DNA of 64,000 bases from NCBI GenBank assembly GCA_017620155.1, contig JAFZQY010000068.1, forward strand, positions 1 through 64,000. The letters run 5' to 3'. The position numbers and the translations under genes were made by a program. Below the pieces are notes generated by a model. That model was not told where the DNA came from. It made no database searches and saw nothing but the letters and a program-made list of their open reading frames with translations. This document shows positions 9,549 to 18,249 of the stretch, one piece after another (positions within the stretch are counted from its first letter, which is position 1; every line of letters begins with the position of its first letter). Source of the DNA: Lachnospiraceae bacterium (GTDB lineage Bacteria > Bacillota > Clostridia > Lachnospirales > Lachnospiraceae).

Positions 9549-10817
9549 ATGGTACGAGTATTACATGTATTGGGAGGCCTGGGGCTCGGCGGTGCTGAGA
9601 GCCGCATAATGGATCTTTACCGGAACATGGACAGATCCAAGGTACAGTTCGATTTTCTGGTCCACATGGATCCGGGTGAGTACGCCAGGGCCATCGCGGA
9701 CGGAGTTGAACCGGCTTCATATCGTAAACCCCAGTATTTTGACGAAGAGATCCTGTCCATGGGTGGACACATATATGCGGTGCCCAGATTCAGGGTTTAT
9801 AACCTGTTCTACTATCGCAAGGCCATAGATGCTTTCTTCAGGGAGCATCACGAGTTCAGCGTGGTTCAGGGACATATGACCAGTACAGCGAGCATATTCC
9901 TGCCGATAGCGGCGCGTTACCGCGAGGCGTCCGCAGCTCCCGAACTTGCGATGGTCACCGTGGCACATACGAGAAATGCGGGCGTGGACCGCGGATTAAA
10001 GGGCATCCTTGTCAGGATCGTCCGTCACTCTCTTCCGAGAAAGGCCGATTACCTCTTTGCATGCTCACATCTTGCGGGTGATAAGTCCTTCGGCGGAGCG
10101 CCTTATACTTATATTCCGAATACGATCGACACTGGAAGATTTACGTATGATCCGAGTGCGCGTGAGATAATCAGAGACCGCTACGGGATCGCAAGCGACG
10201 CCATAGTCATAGGTAACGTTGCAAGATTCAGCCCTCAGAAGAATCAGAGCTTCCTGATCAAGGCTTTTGCAGGGATGCGTGAAAAAGAGCGTGAAGTTAA
10301 ACTCCTGCTTTGCGGCGAAGGCGCGTTAAGATCCGAATGCGAACAGCTCGCAGCTGACTTAGGGGTAGCCCACAGAGTCATTTTTGCAGGCAGCCAGTCC
10401 GAGATAGAGAAGTTCTATGCGGCGATGGATATATTCGCTTTTCCTTCGATATATGAGGGGCTTCCGGGCGTAGTTGTTGAGGCTCAGGCCGCCGGATGTA
10501 AGTGCCTGATATCCGATACGATCACTCCGGATGTCATCATTCTTGATAACGCCGAGATGTGTCCGATAAGCGAAGGCCCCGAATTATGGAGCAAGAGACT
10601 TGGCAAGATGGTCGGAGATCTGATCATAGCCCAGGACGAGAGTGCGGGAAACGAGCCGGCCGGATCTGATGTTTCGGCCATCGACGCCGACAGGATGCGC
10701 TATGCGAAGGATATGGAAGCTGCCGGTTTTGACGTACATGAGCAGGCTAAACGTATCATGAAGTTCTATCTGGATCCCTGCGCTGATACGATTCCAGGTA
10801 CGCCTACCGGAGAATGA
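9549..10817 (+). CDS. GT4-family glycosyltransferase (EpsF-like)
   Basis: This 422-residue GT-B enzyme starts with 'VLHVLGGLGLGGAESRIMDL', the acceptor-side loop typical of EpsF-like transferases. Its C-terminal donor domain has 'VIGNVARFSPQKNQ' and an E-x7-E motif in 'YEGLPGVVVEAQAAGC'. It should add one sugar to the lipid-linked repeat unit at the cytoplasmic membrane face. ATG 9549 follows GAGGGGGACTAAGCAT. The stop is 1 nt before the next GT4 gene, and GGAG for that gene lies inside this one, so the two are translationally coupled. Donor and acceptor cannot be read from the sequence. Confidence 0.85.
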   Translation: MVRVLHVLGGLGLGGAESRIMDLYRNMDRSKVQFDFLVHMDPGEYARAIADGVEPASYRKPQYFDEEILSMGGHIYAVPRFRVYNLFYYRKAIDAFFREHHEFSVVQGHMTSTASIFLPIAARYREASAAPELAMVTVAHTRNAGVDRGLKGILVRIVRHSLPRKADYLFACSHLAGDKSFGGAPYTYIPNTIDTGRFTYDPSAREIIRDRYGIASDAIVIGNVARFSPQKNQSFLIKAFAGMREKEREVKLLLCGEGALRSECEQLAADLGVAHRVIFAGSQSEIEKFYAAMDIFAFPSIYEGLPGVVVEAQAAGCKCLISDTITPDVIILDNAEMCPISEGPELWSKRLGKMVGDLIIAQDESAGNEPAGSDVSAIDADRMRYAKDMEAAGFDVHEQAKRIMKFYLDPCADTIPGTPTGE

Positions 10818-10818
10818 T

Positions 10819-11940
10819 ATGGCGGATGCTTCCGTAAAAAAGAAGAAGATCCTGATGGCCGGCCCCGACAGGAGCGTTCACGGCGGTATTTCCGCGGTCG
10901 TAAACGGCCTTTTTGAAGCAGGGCTCGACAGATATGCAGATATTGAATATATAGGCACCATGCGCGAAGGAAGCAAGCTTAAGAAGCTTGCTGTCGCAGC
11001 CGGAGCCTACATCCGTTTCCTGAGGGCGCTGGGAAGTGCGGATATAGTTCACATTCACGTAGCGTCCGACATGAGTTTTGAGCGCAAGAGGCTGTTCATC
11101 CGGGCTGCTCATAAGCGCGGGAAGAAACTCATCATACACCAGCACGGCGGCGATCTGAAAAACTGGGTGACGGCCGGAGGCGAAAAGAGAAGAAAGCGCG
11201 TTGCCGAAACCTTCGGCATGGCAGATAAGCTGATAGTGCTTACTCCGGTCCTGTATGATACTATACGGGAAATATGTGCGGATATTCCGGATATCGAATC
11301 GCGGATGATCGTGATGCCCAATTCGGTGAAGATGCCGGAGTTTGCGGATGAATCCGTCATCGGACCGGCCGGTGCGGGTGCCGGGGGCGTTTCTTCCGGA
11401 AGGATTCCGCACAGCATTCTCTTCCTCGGCAGGATATGTGAGGACAAGGGCATCAGAGAACTTAAGGCTGCGGTAGAAACTGTAGCCGGTACTTACCCTG
11501 ACGTGAAACTTACTCTCGGCGGGATATGGGAAGAACCTGAACTTAAGGCTTTTGTGGAAGAACGACCGGATCTTATCTCCTTTGCCGGGTGGCTCACGGG
11601 CTCTGATAAAGAAAAAGCCCTGCGCGAGAGCGGGATCTTCGTGCTTCCCTCTTACTATGAGGGACATCCCGTATCAGTGATAGAAGCGATGGCTTCGGGA
11701 TGCCTGGTGGTAGCTACCGATGTGGGCGGGATCCCCATGATGGTAGAGGACGGACAGACGGGATTGCTCATCAAACCCAGGGATACACAGGGCCTTACCG
11801 ATGCGCTTTTGAAAGCGTTGTCCCCCGATTTTTCCTCCACACGGGCCGGAATCATCGCAAGCGCACGCAGCCTCGTGGAAAAAGATTATGATATAGACAG
11901 ATATATTGAGCGGCTTGTCGCGATATATGAGGAACTGTAA
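10819..11940 (+). CDS. GT4-family glycosyltransferase
   Basis: This 373-residue GT-B protein has 'GPDRSVHGGISAVVNGL' at the N-terminus. 'FLGRICEDKGIRELKAAV' begins the donor domain, and the E-x7-E region is 'YYEGHPVSVIEAMASGCLVVATDVGG'-like, followed by 'GLLIKP'. A short Gly/Ala linker ('GPAGAGAGGVSSG') joins the two domains and may be flexible. It likely elongates the repeat unit. GGAG at 10809-10812 within the previous gene serves ATG 10819. The specificity is unknown. Confidence 0.83.
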   Translation: MADASVKKKKILMAGPDRSVHGGISAVVNGLFEAGLDRYADIEYIGTMREGSKLKKLAVAAGAYIRFLRALGSADIVHIHVASDMSFERKRLFIRAAHKRGKKLIIHQHGGDLKNWVTAGGEKRRKRVAETFGMADKLIVLTPVLYDTIREICADIPDIESRMIVMPNSVKMPEFADESVIGPAGAGAGGVSSGRIPHSILFLGRICEDKGIRELKAAVETVAGTYPDVKLTLGGIWEEPELKAFVEERPDLISFAGWLTGSDKEKALRESGIFVLPSYYEGHPVSVIEAMASGCLVVATDVGGIPMMVEDGQTGLLIKPRDTQGLTDALLKALSPDFSSTRAGIIASARSLVEKDYDIDRYIERLVAIYEEL

Positions 11941-11966
11941 GTTTCTGACCGGCCTCTGGATAAGAT

Positions 11967-13853
11967 ATGTGCGGTATATGCGGATTTATAAGTAAAAAGA
12001 ATATAACTCTTGATGATCTGACAGCCATGAATGATACGATGTATCATCGTGGTCCCGACGATTGCGGTCAGGAGATCTATGTGATGAAAGGCGGATACAA
12101 TATCGGCATTGCTCAGCGCCGCCTTGCGATTCAGGATCTGACCACGGCAGGGCATCAGCCCATGCATTCGCCCGACAGGCGTCTCAGCGTGGTGTTCAAT
12201 GGAGAGATCTATAATTTCCTAGAGCTCAGAGAAGAGCTTAAGGACTATACCTTTGTGTCCAATTGTGACACCGAGGTCATCATAGCCGCTTTTCTTAAAT
12301 GGGGCAAAAACTGCGTTCATCACTTCAACGGCATGTTCGCGATAGCCATATACGACCGCGAGAATGAGAGCCTGTATCTCTTCCGCGACCGCATAGGCAA
12401 GAAACCTCTGTATTATGCGACTACTCAGGATGCTTTCATATTCGGGTCCGAGTTAAAGCCCATAATGGCTTTTCCCGGATTCAATGAATCGATCAGGGCC
12501 GATATCCTGCCCAGATATCTCGTTCAGCAGTATATCAACGCGCCGGACACGATCTTCGAGAACGTATATAAGCTTAAGCCCGGTTCGATGCTCACATACC
12601 GTAAGGGCATATTGGAGACCGAGAAATACTGGGATATTACTGAAAAATATCATACGATGAACGCCGATCCGGTCACTAAGTATGAAGATGCAAAAGAGGG
12701 CTTAAAGGATCTGCTCAGGAGATCCGTCAGCATGAGGATGATATCCGATGTGCCGCTCGGAAGCTTCTTAAGCGGCGGCTACGATTCCTCGCTGATCACT
12801 GCGATCGCGCAGGAAGTTTCTCCCGATCCTGTTAAGACCTTTTCAATAGGCTTTAATGAGGAAAAGTGGAACGAGGCGCCTTTTGCAAAAGCGGTATCCG
12901 ATCATCTGGGAACAGATCATACGGAATACTATATCGATGAAGATCAGATGCTCAAACAGGTGAGGAGCATCTCCAAATACTATGACGAACCTTTCGCGGA
13001 CTCATCCGAGATCCCTACGATGCTGGTGAGCGCGCTTGCCAAGACCAGAGTCACCGTAGCGCTGTCCGGAGACGGCGGAGACGAGTTCTTCTGCGGATAT
13101 AACGTGTACGAACTGGTCCGCATGGCGCAGAGGCTGGACCCTATCGGAGCCGCTGTTCACGGGCTTACAGGACAGGGAGTGGGCGGTATGCTCGGATTAG
13201 AGGATAAAATGCCCATAAAGGTACGTTCGATATCCCAAAATCGCGATAGAGAGGTAAAAACGCAGTTCGTTAATAACTCATATAAGGAACGGGCTATCAA
13301 AATGGTGGCCACCGATAACTTTATTCCCTGCGATTATGAGATGGAATCCGATTACGGAGTGCCTAACTGGCAGATCCGCAGGATGCTTCTGGACATGGAT
13401 ACATATCTTCCCGGAGACATCCTTTGCAAGGTGGACCGTGCATCGATGAAGTACTCCCTGGAGACCAGATGCCCGATCCTGGATCGTGACGTTATGGAAT
13501 ACTCGTTCAGAATCCCGCACTCTTTCAAGTATCACAGGGGAGATAAAAAGCACATCCTTAAGGATATCGCTTATGATTACATCCCCAGAGAGCTTTTAGA
13601 CCGTCCCAAGCAGGGATTCGGTGTTCCGCTTGATAAGTGGCTGAGAGGCCCCTTAAAAGCCCAGCTCATGGACTATAGTAACCAGACATTCCTAAAGAGG
13701 CAGGGGCTGTTCGATCCCGAATATACGCATGATCTTATCCGGGATTATCTTGCCAAGGGAGACGGAGGTCCGGCTACGGGTGCAAATTACTCAAAACTGT
13801 GCTGGTCATACTTCCAATTCCAGGAATGGTACCATACTTATATGGAGAAATAA
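11967..13853 (+). CDS. asparagine synthase-like glutamine-dependent amidotransferase (copy 1)
   Basis: The 628-residue protein has the class II glutaminase domain with Cys2 after Met removal (MCGICGF), 'MYHRGPDD' and 'VVFNGEIYN'. The synthetase domain has the ATP-pyrophosphatase loop SGGYDSS at about 269-275, then 'ALSGDGGDEFF'. In housekeeping form it turns Asp into Asn. In glycan clusters homologues such as WbpS/WbtH amidate hexuronic acids on the nucleotide sugar or repeat unit. Position between glycosyltransferases, beside a HexNAcA pathway and duplicated, favours uronamide formation. The ribosome binding site is weak (GGATAAG). Biochemical asparagine synthesis cannot be excluded. Confidence 0.8.
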   Translation: MCGICGFISKKNITLDDLTAMNDTMYHRGPDDCGQEIYVMKGGYNIGIAQRRLAIQDLTTAGHQPMHSPDRRLSVVFNGEIYNFLELREELKDYTFVSNCDTEVIIAAFLKWGKNCVHHFNGMFAIAIYDRENESLYLFRDRIGKKPLYYATTQDAFIFGSELKPIMAFPGFNESIRADILPRYLVQQYINAPDTIFENVYKLKPGSMLTYRKGILETEKYWDITEKYHTMNADPVTKYEDAKEGLKDLLRRSVSMRMISDVPLGSFLSGGYDSSLITAIAQEVSPDPVKTFSIGFNEEKWNEAPFAKAVSDHLGTDHTEYYIDEDQMLKQVRSISKYYDEPFADSSEIPTMLVSALAKTRVTVALSGDGGDEFFCGYNVYELVRMAQRLDPIGAAVHGLTGQGVGGMLGLEDKMPIKVRSISQNRDREVKTQFVNNSYKERAIKMVATDNFIPCDYEMESDYGVPNWQIRRMLLDMDTYLPGDILCKVDRASMKYSLETRCPILDRDVMEYSFRIPHSFKYHRGDKKHILKDIAYDYIPRELLDRPKQGFGVPLDKWLRGPLKAQLMDYSNQTFLKRQGLFDPEYTHDLIRDYLAKGDGGPATGANYSKLCWSYFQFQEWYHTYMEK

Positions 13854-13860
13854 TTTTTGA

Positions 13861-13893
13861 GCGGATTTAGAGCTCCGGGAGCGAAAAATCTGC
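13861..13893 (+). other. strong intergenic inverted repeat between the two amidotransferase genes
   Basis: GCGGATTT at 13861-13868 pairs with AAATCTGC at 13886-13893 (one G-U). Inside it, GCTC 13872-13875 pairs with GAGC 13879-13882 around a CGG loop. No T-run follows, so this is not a classical intrinsic terminator. The 145-nt spacer is otherwise AT-rich and contains only a doubtful 28-codon reading frame. The hairpin may stabilise or partly attenuate the transcript. Confidence 0.4.
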
Positions 13894-13998
13894 AATGAAA
13901 GTGTCAGACAACAAAATGCAGGATGACTTGCAAAATGTCCATAACGCTCGAAATAATACTGACCACCTGAAAGAACGTTAGGAAAAATATACAAAAAC

Positions 13999-15933
13999 AT
14001 GTGCGGTATTGTCGGATTTTATACTCCGAATTCTGACTTCGGGGACAAAATACAATCAAATATCGAACGGATGATGGATAAAATAATCCATCGCGGACCG
14101 GATGCTTCCGGAGTATGGGTTGAGCCCGGTAACAGGTGTTTGGTAATGGGCCACAGGCGATTATCGATAATCGACCTTACAGAAACAGGCTCCCAGCCCA
14201 TGATAAGCCACTCCAGACGCTATGTTATCAGCTATAACGGGGAGATTTACAACACCGATACGCTCCTTGACGAGCTCCATAGGGCAGGTTACACCGAGAG
14301 GATGTTCGGTACCTCTGATACGGAGATCTTATTGGAGGCGATAGACCGGTTTGGAATTAAAGAAACGCTTGTTATGTGTAAAGGAATGTTTGCCTTTGCA
14401 CTTTATGACAGAGAAGAAAACACACTCACTCTTGCCAGGGACAGGATAGGTGAGAAACCGCTGTACTACGGTGAGGTGGAAGGTAACTTCGTGTTTGCAT
14501 CTGAACTGGGCGCAATCCGCGCATTTGAAGGGTTTTCCAACGAATTCAACTCGGATTGCATAGCCGATTATCTGAAGCACGGATACGTTCCGGCGCCCCA
14601 AACGATATACAGAGATATATATAAACTGGAGCCCGGATGCAGCCTAAAAATTAAATGTGAAGTTAATAAATGGTGTCAATATGAGCCGTTCACATATTGG
14701 GATATTGAGGCGGTCGCAGCGCGCGGACAGGCGTCAAAATTTACCGGTTCACGTGCGGAGGCGGCAGAGGTCCTGGAGGGACTTCTTACCAGGTCAGTTA
14801 AACAACAGATGATATCGGATGTTCCGCTCGGAGCATTCCTGTCATCGGGAATAGACTCGGCCACGATCGTTGCTCTGATGCAGTCGCAGTCAGTGAACCC
14901 GGTCCGTACTTTTACTATCGGATTCGAGGAGGAAGCTTTTAATGAAGCCGACGACGCCGCTAAGATTGCAAGAAGGATCGGGACTGAGCACACAGAGCTC
15001 TATGCAACCAGGCAGGATGCGATAGATTCCATACCGCTGATGTCCAAAATGTTCGGAGAACCTTTTGCCGATTCGTCGCAGATCCCGACATATTTGGTCA
15101 GCAAACTTACCCGCAAGCATGTGACGGTAGCTCTTTCCGGAGATGCGGGAGATGAGCTTTTTGCAGGATACCGGGATTATACCGGAGTAAACAATATATA
15201 TAAAAAGATAAAGAATATTCCCGTTCCGATGCGTAAGCTGGGCGGAAATCTTATGAGAGCCTTCCCCGGCAGATCGGAGCGTGCAGATGAGATAAGGGCG
15301 CACGGAACTTTGCTGGCCGCAAGCGATGAGGTCGACCTTTACAGGCGTACATATGAGACCTGGAAAGGCCTGGATCATCTGATAGGAAAAGCGGTGATAC
15401 TTGACCGTGATCCGAAGAAGACCGGCCGCACCTGCATATATGATACGATAGAGTGCGGATATCTGAAGGGCGATGTGATACATACCGCAATGCTCATGAA
15501 CATGAAGATGTATCTGCCGGATGATATACTTACGAAGGTCGACAGAACGGCGATGGCAGTAAGCCTTGAGACGCGTATCCCGCTCTTGGATCCCGATGTT
15601 GTGGAATTTGCCTGGACGCTTCCGATAGAACATCTCAGAGAAGGCAATACGGGCAAGATGGTTCTTAGGGATATCCTGTATAAATACGTAGACAAGAGTC
15701 TGATGGACAGGCCCAAGCATGGCTTCAGCGTGCCGGTTTCCGAGTGGTTACGAGAAGGCGAATTACACGACTGGGCCGCAGATTTATTAAATTCAGATTC
15801 AATTAATCGGCTAGAGATATTAGACAGAGTAAATGTCACGAACCTTTGGAATGACTATGTTTCGGGCGGTCCGTGGCGCAAGCAGATATGGCATATTCTG
15901 ATGCTGTATGACTGGCTGAGGGAGAATATATGA
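13999..15933 (+). CDS. asparagine synthase-like glutamine-dependent amidotransferase (copy 2)
   Basis: This 644-residue protein has the same architecture as copy 1: MCGIVGFY glutaminase start, 'IIHRGPDASG', and 'ISYNGEIYN'. Its ATP loop is SSGIDSA at about 282-288, a variant of the usual SGGxDSS that keeps the Asp, followed by 'ALSGDAGDELFAGY'. Sequence divergence from copy 1 is large, so this is not a recent tandem duplication. Parts of the gene (around 14640-14690 and 15780-15830) are more AT-rich than neighbouring genes, which hints at separate acquisition. The two copies may amidate two different uronic acids, or one may be a true Asn synthetase. Only a weak ribosome binding site (TTAGGAAAAA) precedes ATG 13999. 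The end overlaps the next gene by 4 nt (ATGA). Confidence 0.8.
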   Translation: MCGIVGFYTPNSDFGDKIQSNIERMMDKIIHRGPDASGVWVEPGNRCLVMGHRRLSIIDLTETGSQPMISHSRRYVISYNGEIYNTDTLLDELHRAGYTERMFGTSDTEILLEAIDRFGIKETLVMCKGMFAFALYDREENTLTLARDRIGEKPLYYGEVEGNFVFASELGAIRAFEGFSNEFNSDCIADYLKHGYVPAPQTIYRDIYKLEPGCSLKIKCEVNKWCQYEPFTYWDIEAVAARGQASKFTGSRAEAAEVLEGLLTRSVKQQMISDVPLGAFLSSGIDSATIVALMQSQSVNPVRTFTIGFEEEAFNEADDAAKIARRIGTEHTELYATRQDAIDSIPLMSKMFGEPFADSSQIPTYLVSKLTRKHVTVALSGDAGDELFAGYRDYTGVNNIYKKIKNIPVPMRKLGGNLMRAFPGRSERADEIRAHGTLLAASDEVDLYRRTYETWKGLDHLIGKAVILDRDPKKTGRTCIYDTIECGYLKGDVIHTAMLMNMKMYLPDDILTKVDRTAMAVSLETRIPLLDPDVVEFAWTLPIEHLREGNTGKMVLRDILYKYVDKSLMDRPKHGFSVPVSEWLREGELHDWAADLLNSDSINRLEILDRVNVTNLWNDYVSGGPWRKQIWHILMLYDWLRENI

Positions 15934-16853
15934 TCATATTACAGATGAGCGGGGGACTGGGCAATCAGATGTTCCAGTACGCTTTATATCTGAAACTCAA
16001 GAAGCTCGGCAGAGAAGTCAAGTTTGATGATGAGACGAGTTATGAACTCGATAATGCAAGACCGGTTCAGCTTGCTGTCTTTGATATAACCTATCCCCGT
16101 GCAACGAGACAGGAGGTCACCGATATGCGTGATTCCTCTCCTGCGTGGAAGGACAGGATCAGACGTAAGTTAAAAGGCAGGAACTTAAAGCAGTACACCG
16201 AAGCCGATTACAGCTACGATGAGCACATATTCGAGCTGGACGATACGTATCTCAGGGGATATTTCCAGACGGAGAAGTATTTCTCGGATATGAGAGATGA
16301 GATATATAAGACTTTCACGATGCGTAAGGATCTGATGACCGAACAGACCGTTCAGTATGAGGAAGATATATTAAGTAATGAACAGAGCGTGAGCATTCAT
16401 ATCCGCCGCGGCGATTATATGACTATCGAGGGTGGTGAGATATATGCAGGCATATGTACGGATGAATTTTATGATTCCGCGATAAAGCATGTTCTTGAGA
16501 AGTATCCGGATGCGGTATTCTATCTTTTTACCAATGACAGTTCCTGGGCGGAGTACTTTTGCAACATTCACTCCGATGTGAACATTAAGGTTGTGGAGGG
16601 CAATACCGAGTATTTCGGATATCTGGACATGTATCTGATGAGCCGCTGCAGGCATCATATAGTAGCAAACAGTTCTTTTTCCTGGTGGGGAGCATGGCTT
16701 GGCAGGGATCAGTCGGGTATGGTCATAGCGCCGGATCCGTGGTTTAACTGCAGCAACTGTGCAGACATCCATACCGACAGGATGATCCTCATCAATCCCA
16801 AAGGTGAGCTGTTAACCGATGATAAGGGCGTAAGAAATGAGTCAGAAGAATAA
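15930..16853 (+). CDS. GT11-family alpha-1,2-fucosyltransferase-like protein (copy 1)
   Basis: The 307-residue protein begins 'MSGGLGNQMFQYALYLKLKK', the GT11 N-terminal motif, and carries the GDP-fucose-binding motif 'SIHIRRGDY' in the middle. 'NSSFSWWGAWLG' near the C-terminus is also typical. GT11 enzymes transfer fucose from GDP-Fuc to galactose O2. GDP-fucose synthesis genes are not in the window. The ATGA junction with the upstream amidotransferase and a 17-nt overlap with the next gene show tight coupling. A second, divergent GT11 gene is at 22653. Confidence 0.85.
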   Translation: MIILQMSGGLGNQMFQYALYLKLKKLGREVKFDDETSYELDNARPVQLAVFDITYPRATRQEVTDMRDSSPAWKDRIRRKLKGRNLKQYTEADYSYDEHIFELDDTYLRGYFQTEKYFSDMRDEIYKTFTMRKDLMTEQTVQYEEDILSNEQSVSIHIRRGDYMTIEGGEIYAGICTDEFYDSAIKHVLEKYPDAVFYLFTNDSSWAEYFCNIHSDVNIKVVEGNTEYFGYLDMYLMSRCRHHIVANSSFSWWGAWLGRDQSGMVIAPDPWFNCSNCADIHTDRMILINPKGELLTDDKGVRNESEE

Positions 16854-18249
16854 GATCATAGAAAGATACGGCATATGGCTGGCTGACCTGCTCTGCATCC
16901 TGGTCATATTCATATCTTCTACATATATAAGGTTCCGGAATTTCAGCGACATGGGCGATAAAAACTCTCACTTCGCCGTATGTATCGCATATCTGCTGTT
17001 CTGTACGATGTACAACTTCTTCGCCGACTGGAATTCCAATTTCATGAAGCGTGGACTCTGGCAGGAGTTTGTTGCGGTAGCAAAGTATAACTTCACGATG
17101 GTCCTCGTTGTCGGCATGCTGATGTACTTCATGCAGTGGTCGGAATTGTTCTCCCGTCTCGTTATGGGCTATTTCATCATAGGTAACCAGATACTGACCT
17201 GGCTTGTGAGGATATTGCTTAAGCGAATGCTTTATATCTATTACAGATCGGATTCCAGTGTTATCAGGCTTCTGGTCATAGCCGAGTCCGAAAGGATCGC
17301 AAAACAGATAGAAGATCTTCGCGAAAAACTGGGCGTGCACTACAAGATCGTGGCGGCAGTTGTTTTTGACGAGGATATGCAGGGCCAGGAAATCCGCGGC
17401 GTTCCGGTCGTGGCAAATAAGGACAACATCAATGACGTGACACGTCAGATGGCGATCGATGAGATGTTCATGTCGATACCGAACAGTTCGATGTCGGATC
17501 TTGAGCAGCTGATCCGTGATTTCGATGAGATGGGTATAGTGGTGCATCGTAAGCTTGAGGCTGACGTATATGCGAGAAACAGAAGCGTTATTGAGCGGTT
17601 CGGCGGCAATACCGTTATCACATGCGGTCACATGAACTACAGTTACAAGCGCCTTCTGGTCAAAAGAGCCACGGATATAGTCGGCGGATTCATAGGTACG
17701 CTGATCACGCTGGTGCTGACCATATTCATAGCTCCTGCGATCAAGATTGATTCTCCCGGACCGGTATTTTTCAGCCAGATAAGAGTCGGCAGGAACGGCC
17801 GGAGATTCAAGATATATAAGTTCAGATCCATGTATAAGGACGCCGAGGAGCGCAAGAAGGAGCTCGAAGAGAAAAATGAAGTCGACGGGCTCATGTTCAA
17901 GATGGAAGACGATCCCAGGATCACACGTGTGGGTCGGTTCCTCAGGAAAACGAGTCTGGACGAATTCCCTCAGTTCTTAAACGTGCTTAAAGGCGACATG
18001 TCGCTGGTCGGAACCAGGCCGCCCACGGAAGATGAGTTCGAGAAATACAACTCATATTACAGGCGCCGTTTGTCCATGACTCCCGGACTCACCGGCCTCT
18101 GGCAGGTGAGCGGAAGGAGCGATATCACGGACTTTGACGAGGTCGTAAGACTTGATCTGGAATACATAGATAACTGGAGTATAGGACTGGACTTAAGGCT
18201 GCTTGCCAAGACGGTTCTGGTCGTACTTTTGGGACGGGGCTCCAAGTAG
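16837..18249 (+). CDS. polyprenyl-phosphate glycosylphosphotransferase initiating the repeat unit (WbaP/CpsE family)
   Basis: The 470-residue protein has four N-terminal membrane helices (within residues 8-130), a central Rossmann-like domain and a C-terminal bacterial sugar transferase domain. That domain starts 'KRATDIVGGFIG' and includes the membrane re-entrant segment, 'KFRSMYKDAEE', 'SLDEFPQFLNVLKGDMSLVG' and 'PGLTGLWQVSGRSD'. It transfers a sugar 1-phosphate from a UDP-sugar to undecaprenyl phosphate, priming glycan assembly. The five-helix layout favours a hexose-1-P enzyme, but a diNAc-4-amino sugar is possible given the upstream genes. Its start lies inside the GT11 gene and its stop shares one base with the next start. 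Confidence 0.87.
   Translation: MSQKNKIIERYGIWLADLLCILVIFISSTYIRFRNFSDMGDKNSHFAVCIAYLLFCTMYNFFADWNSNFMKRGLWQEFVAVAKYNFTMVLVVGMLMYFMQWSELFSRLVMGYFIIGNQILTWLVRILLKRMLYIYYRSDSSVIRLLVIAESERIAKQIEDLREKLGVHYKIVAAVVFDEDMQGQEIRGVPVVANKDNINDVTRQMAIDEMFMSIPNSSMSDLEQLIRDFDEMGIVVHRKLEADVYARNRSVIERFGGNTVITCGHMNYSYKRLLVKRATDIVGGFIGTLITLVLTIFIAPAIKIDSPGPVFFSQIRVGRNGRRFKIYKFRSMYKDAEERKKELEEKNEVDGLMFKMEDDPRITRVGRFLRKTSLDEFPQFLNVLKGDMSLVGTRPPTEDEFEKYNSYYRRRLSMTPGLTGLWQVSGRSDITDFDEVVRLDLEYIDNWSIGLDLRLLAKTVLVVLLGRGSK

Noticed and set aside
10804..11667. 287-residue open frame on the minus strand
   Set aside because: Antisense to the second GT4 gene, no recognisable domain.
13895..13981. 28-codon frame between the two amidotransferase genes
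   Set aside because: No ribosome binding site, no domain, polar composition; it starts right at the base of a hairpin. Not enough to call a gene.
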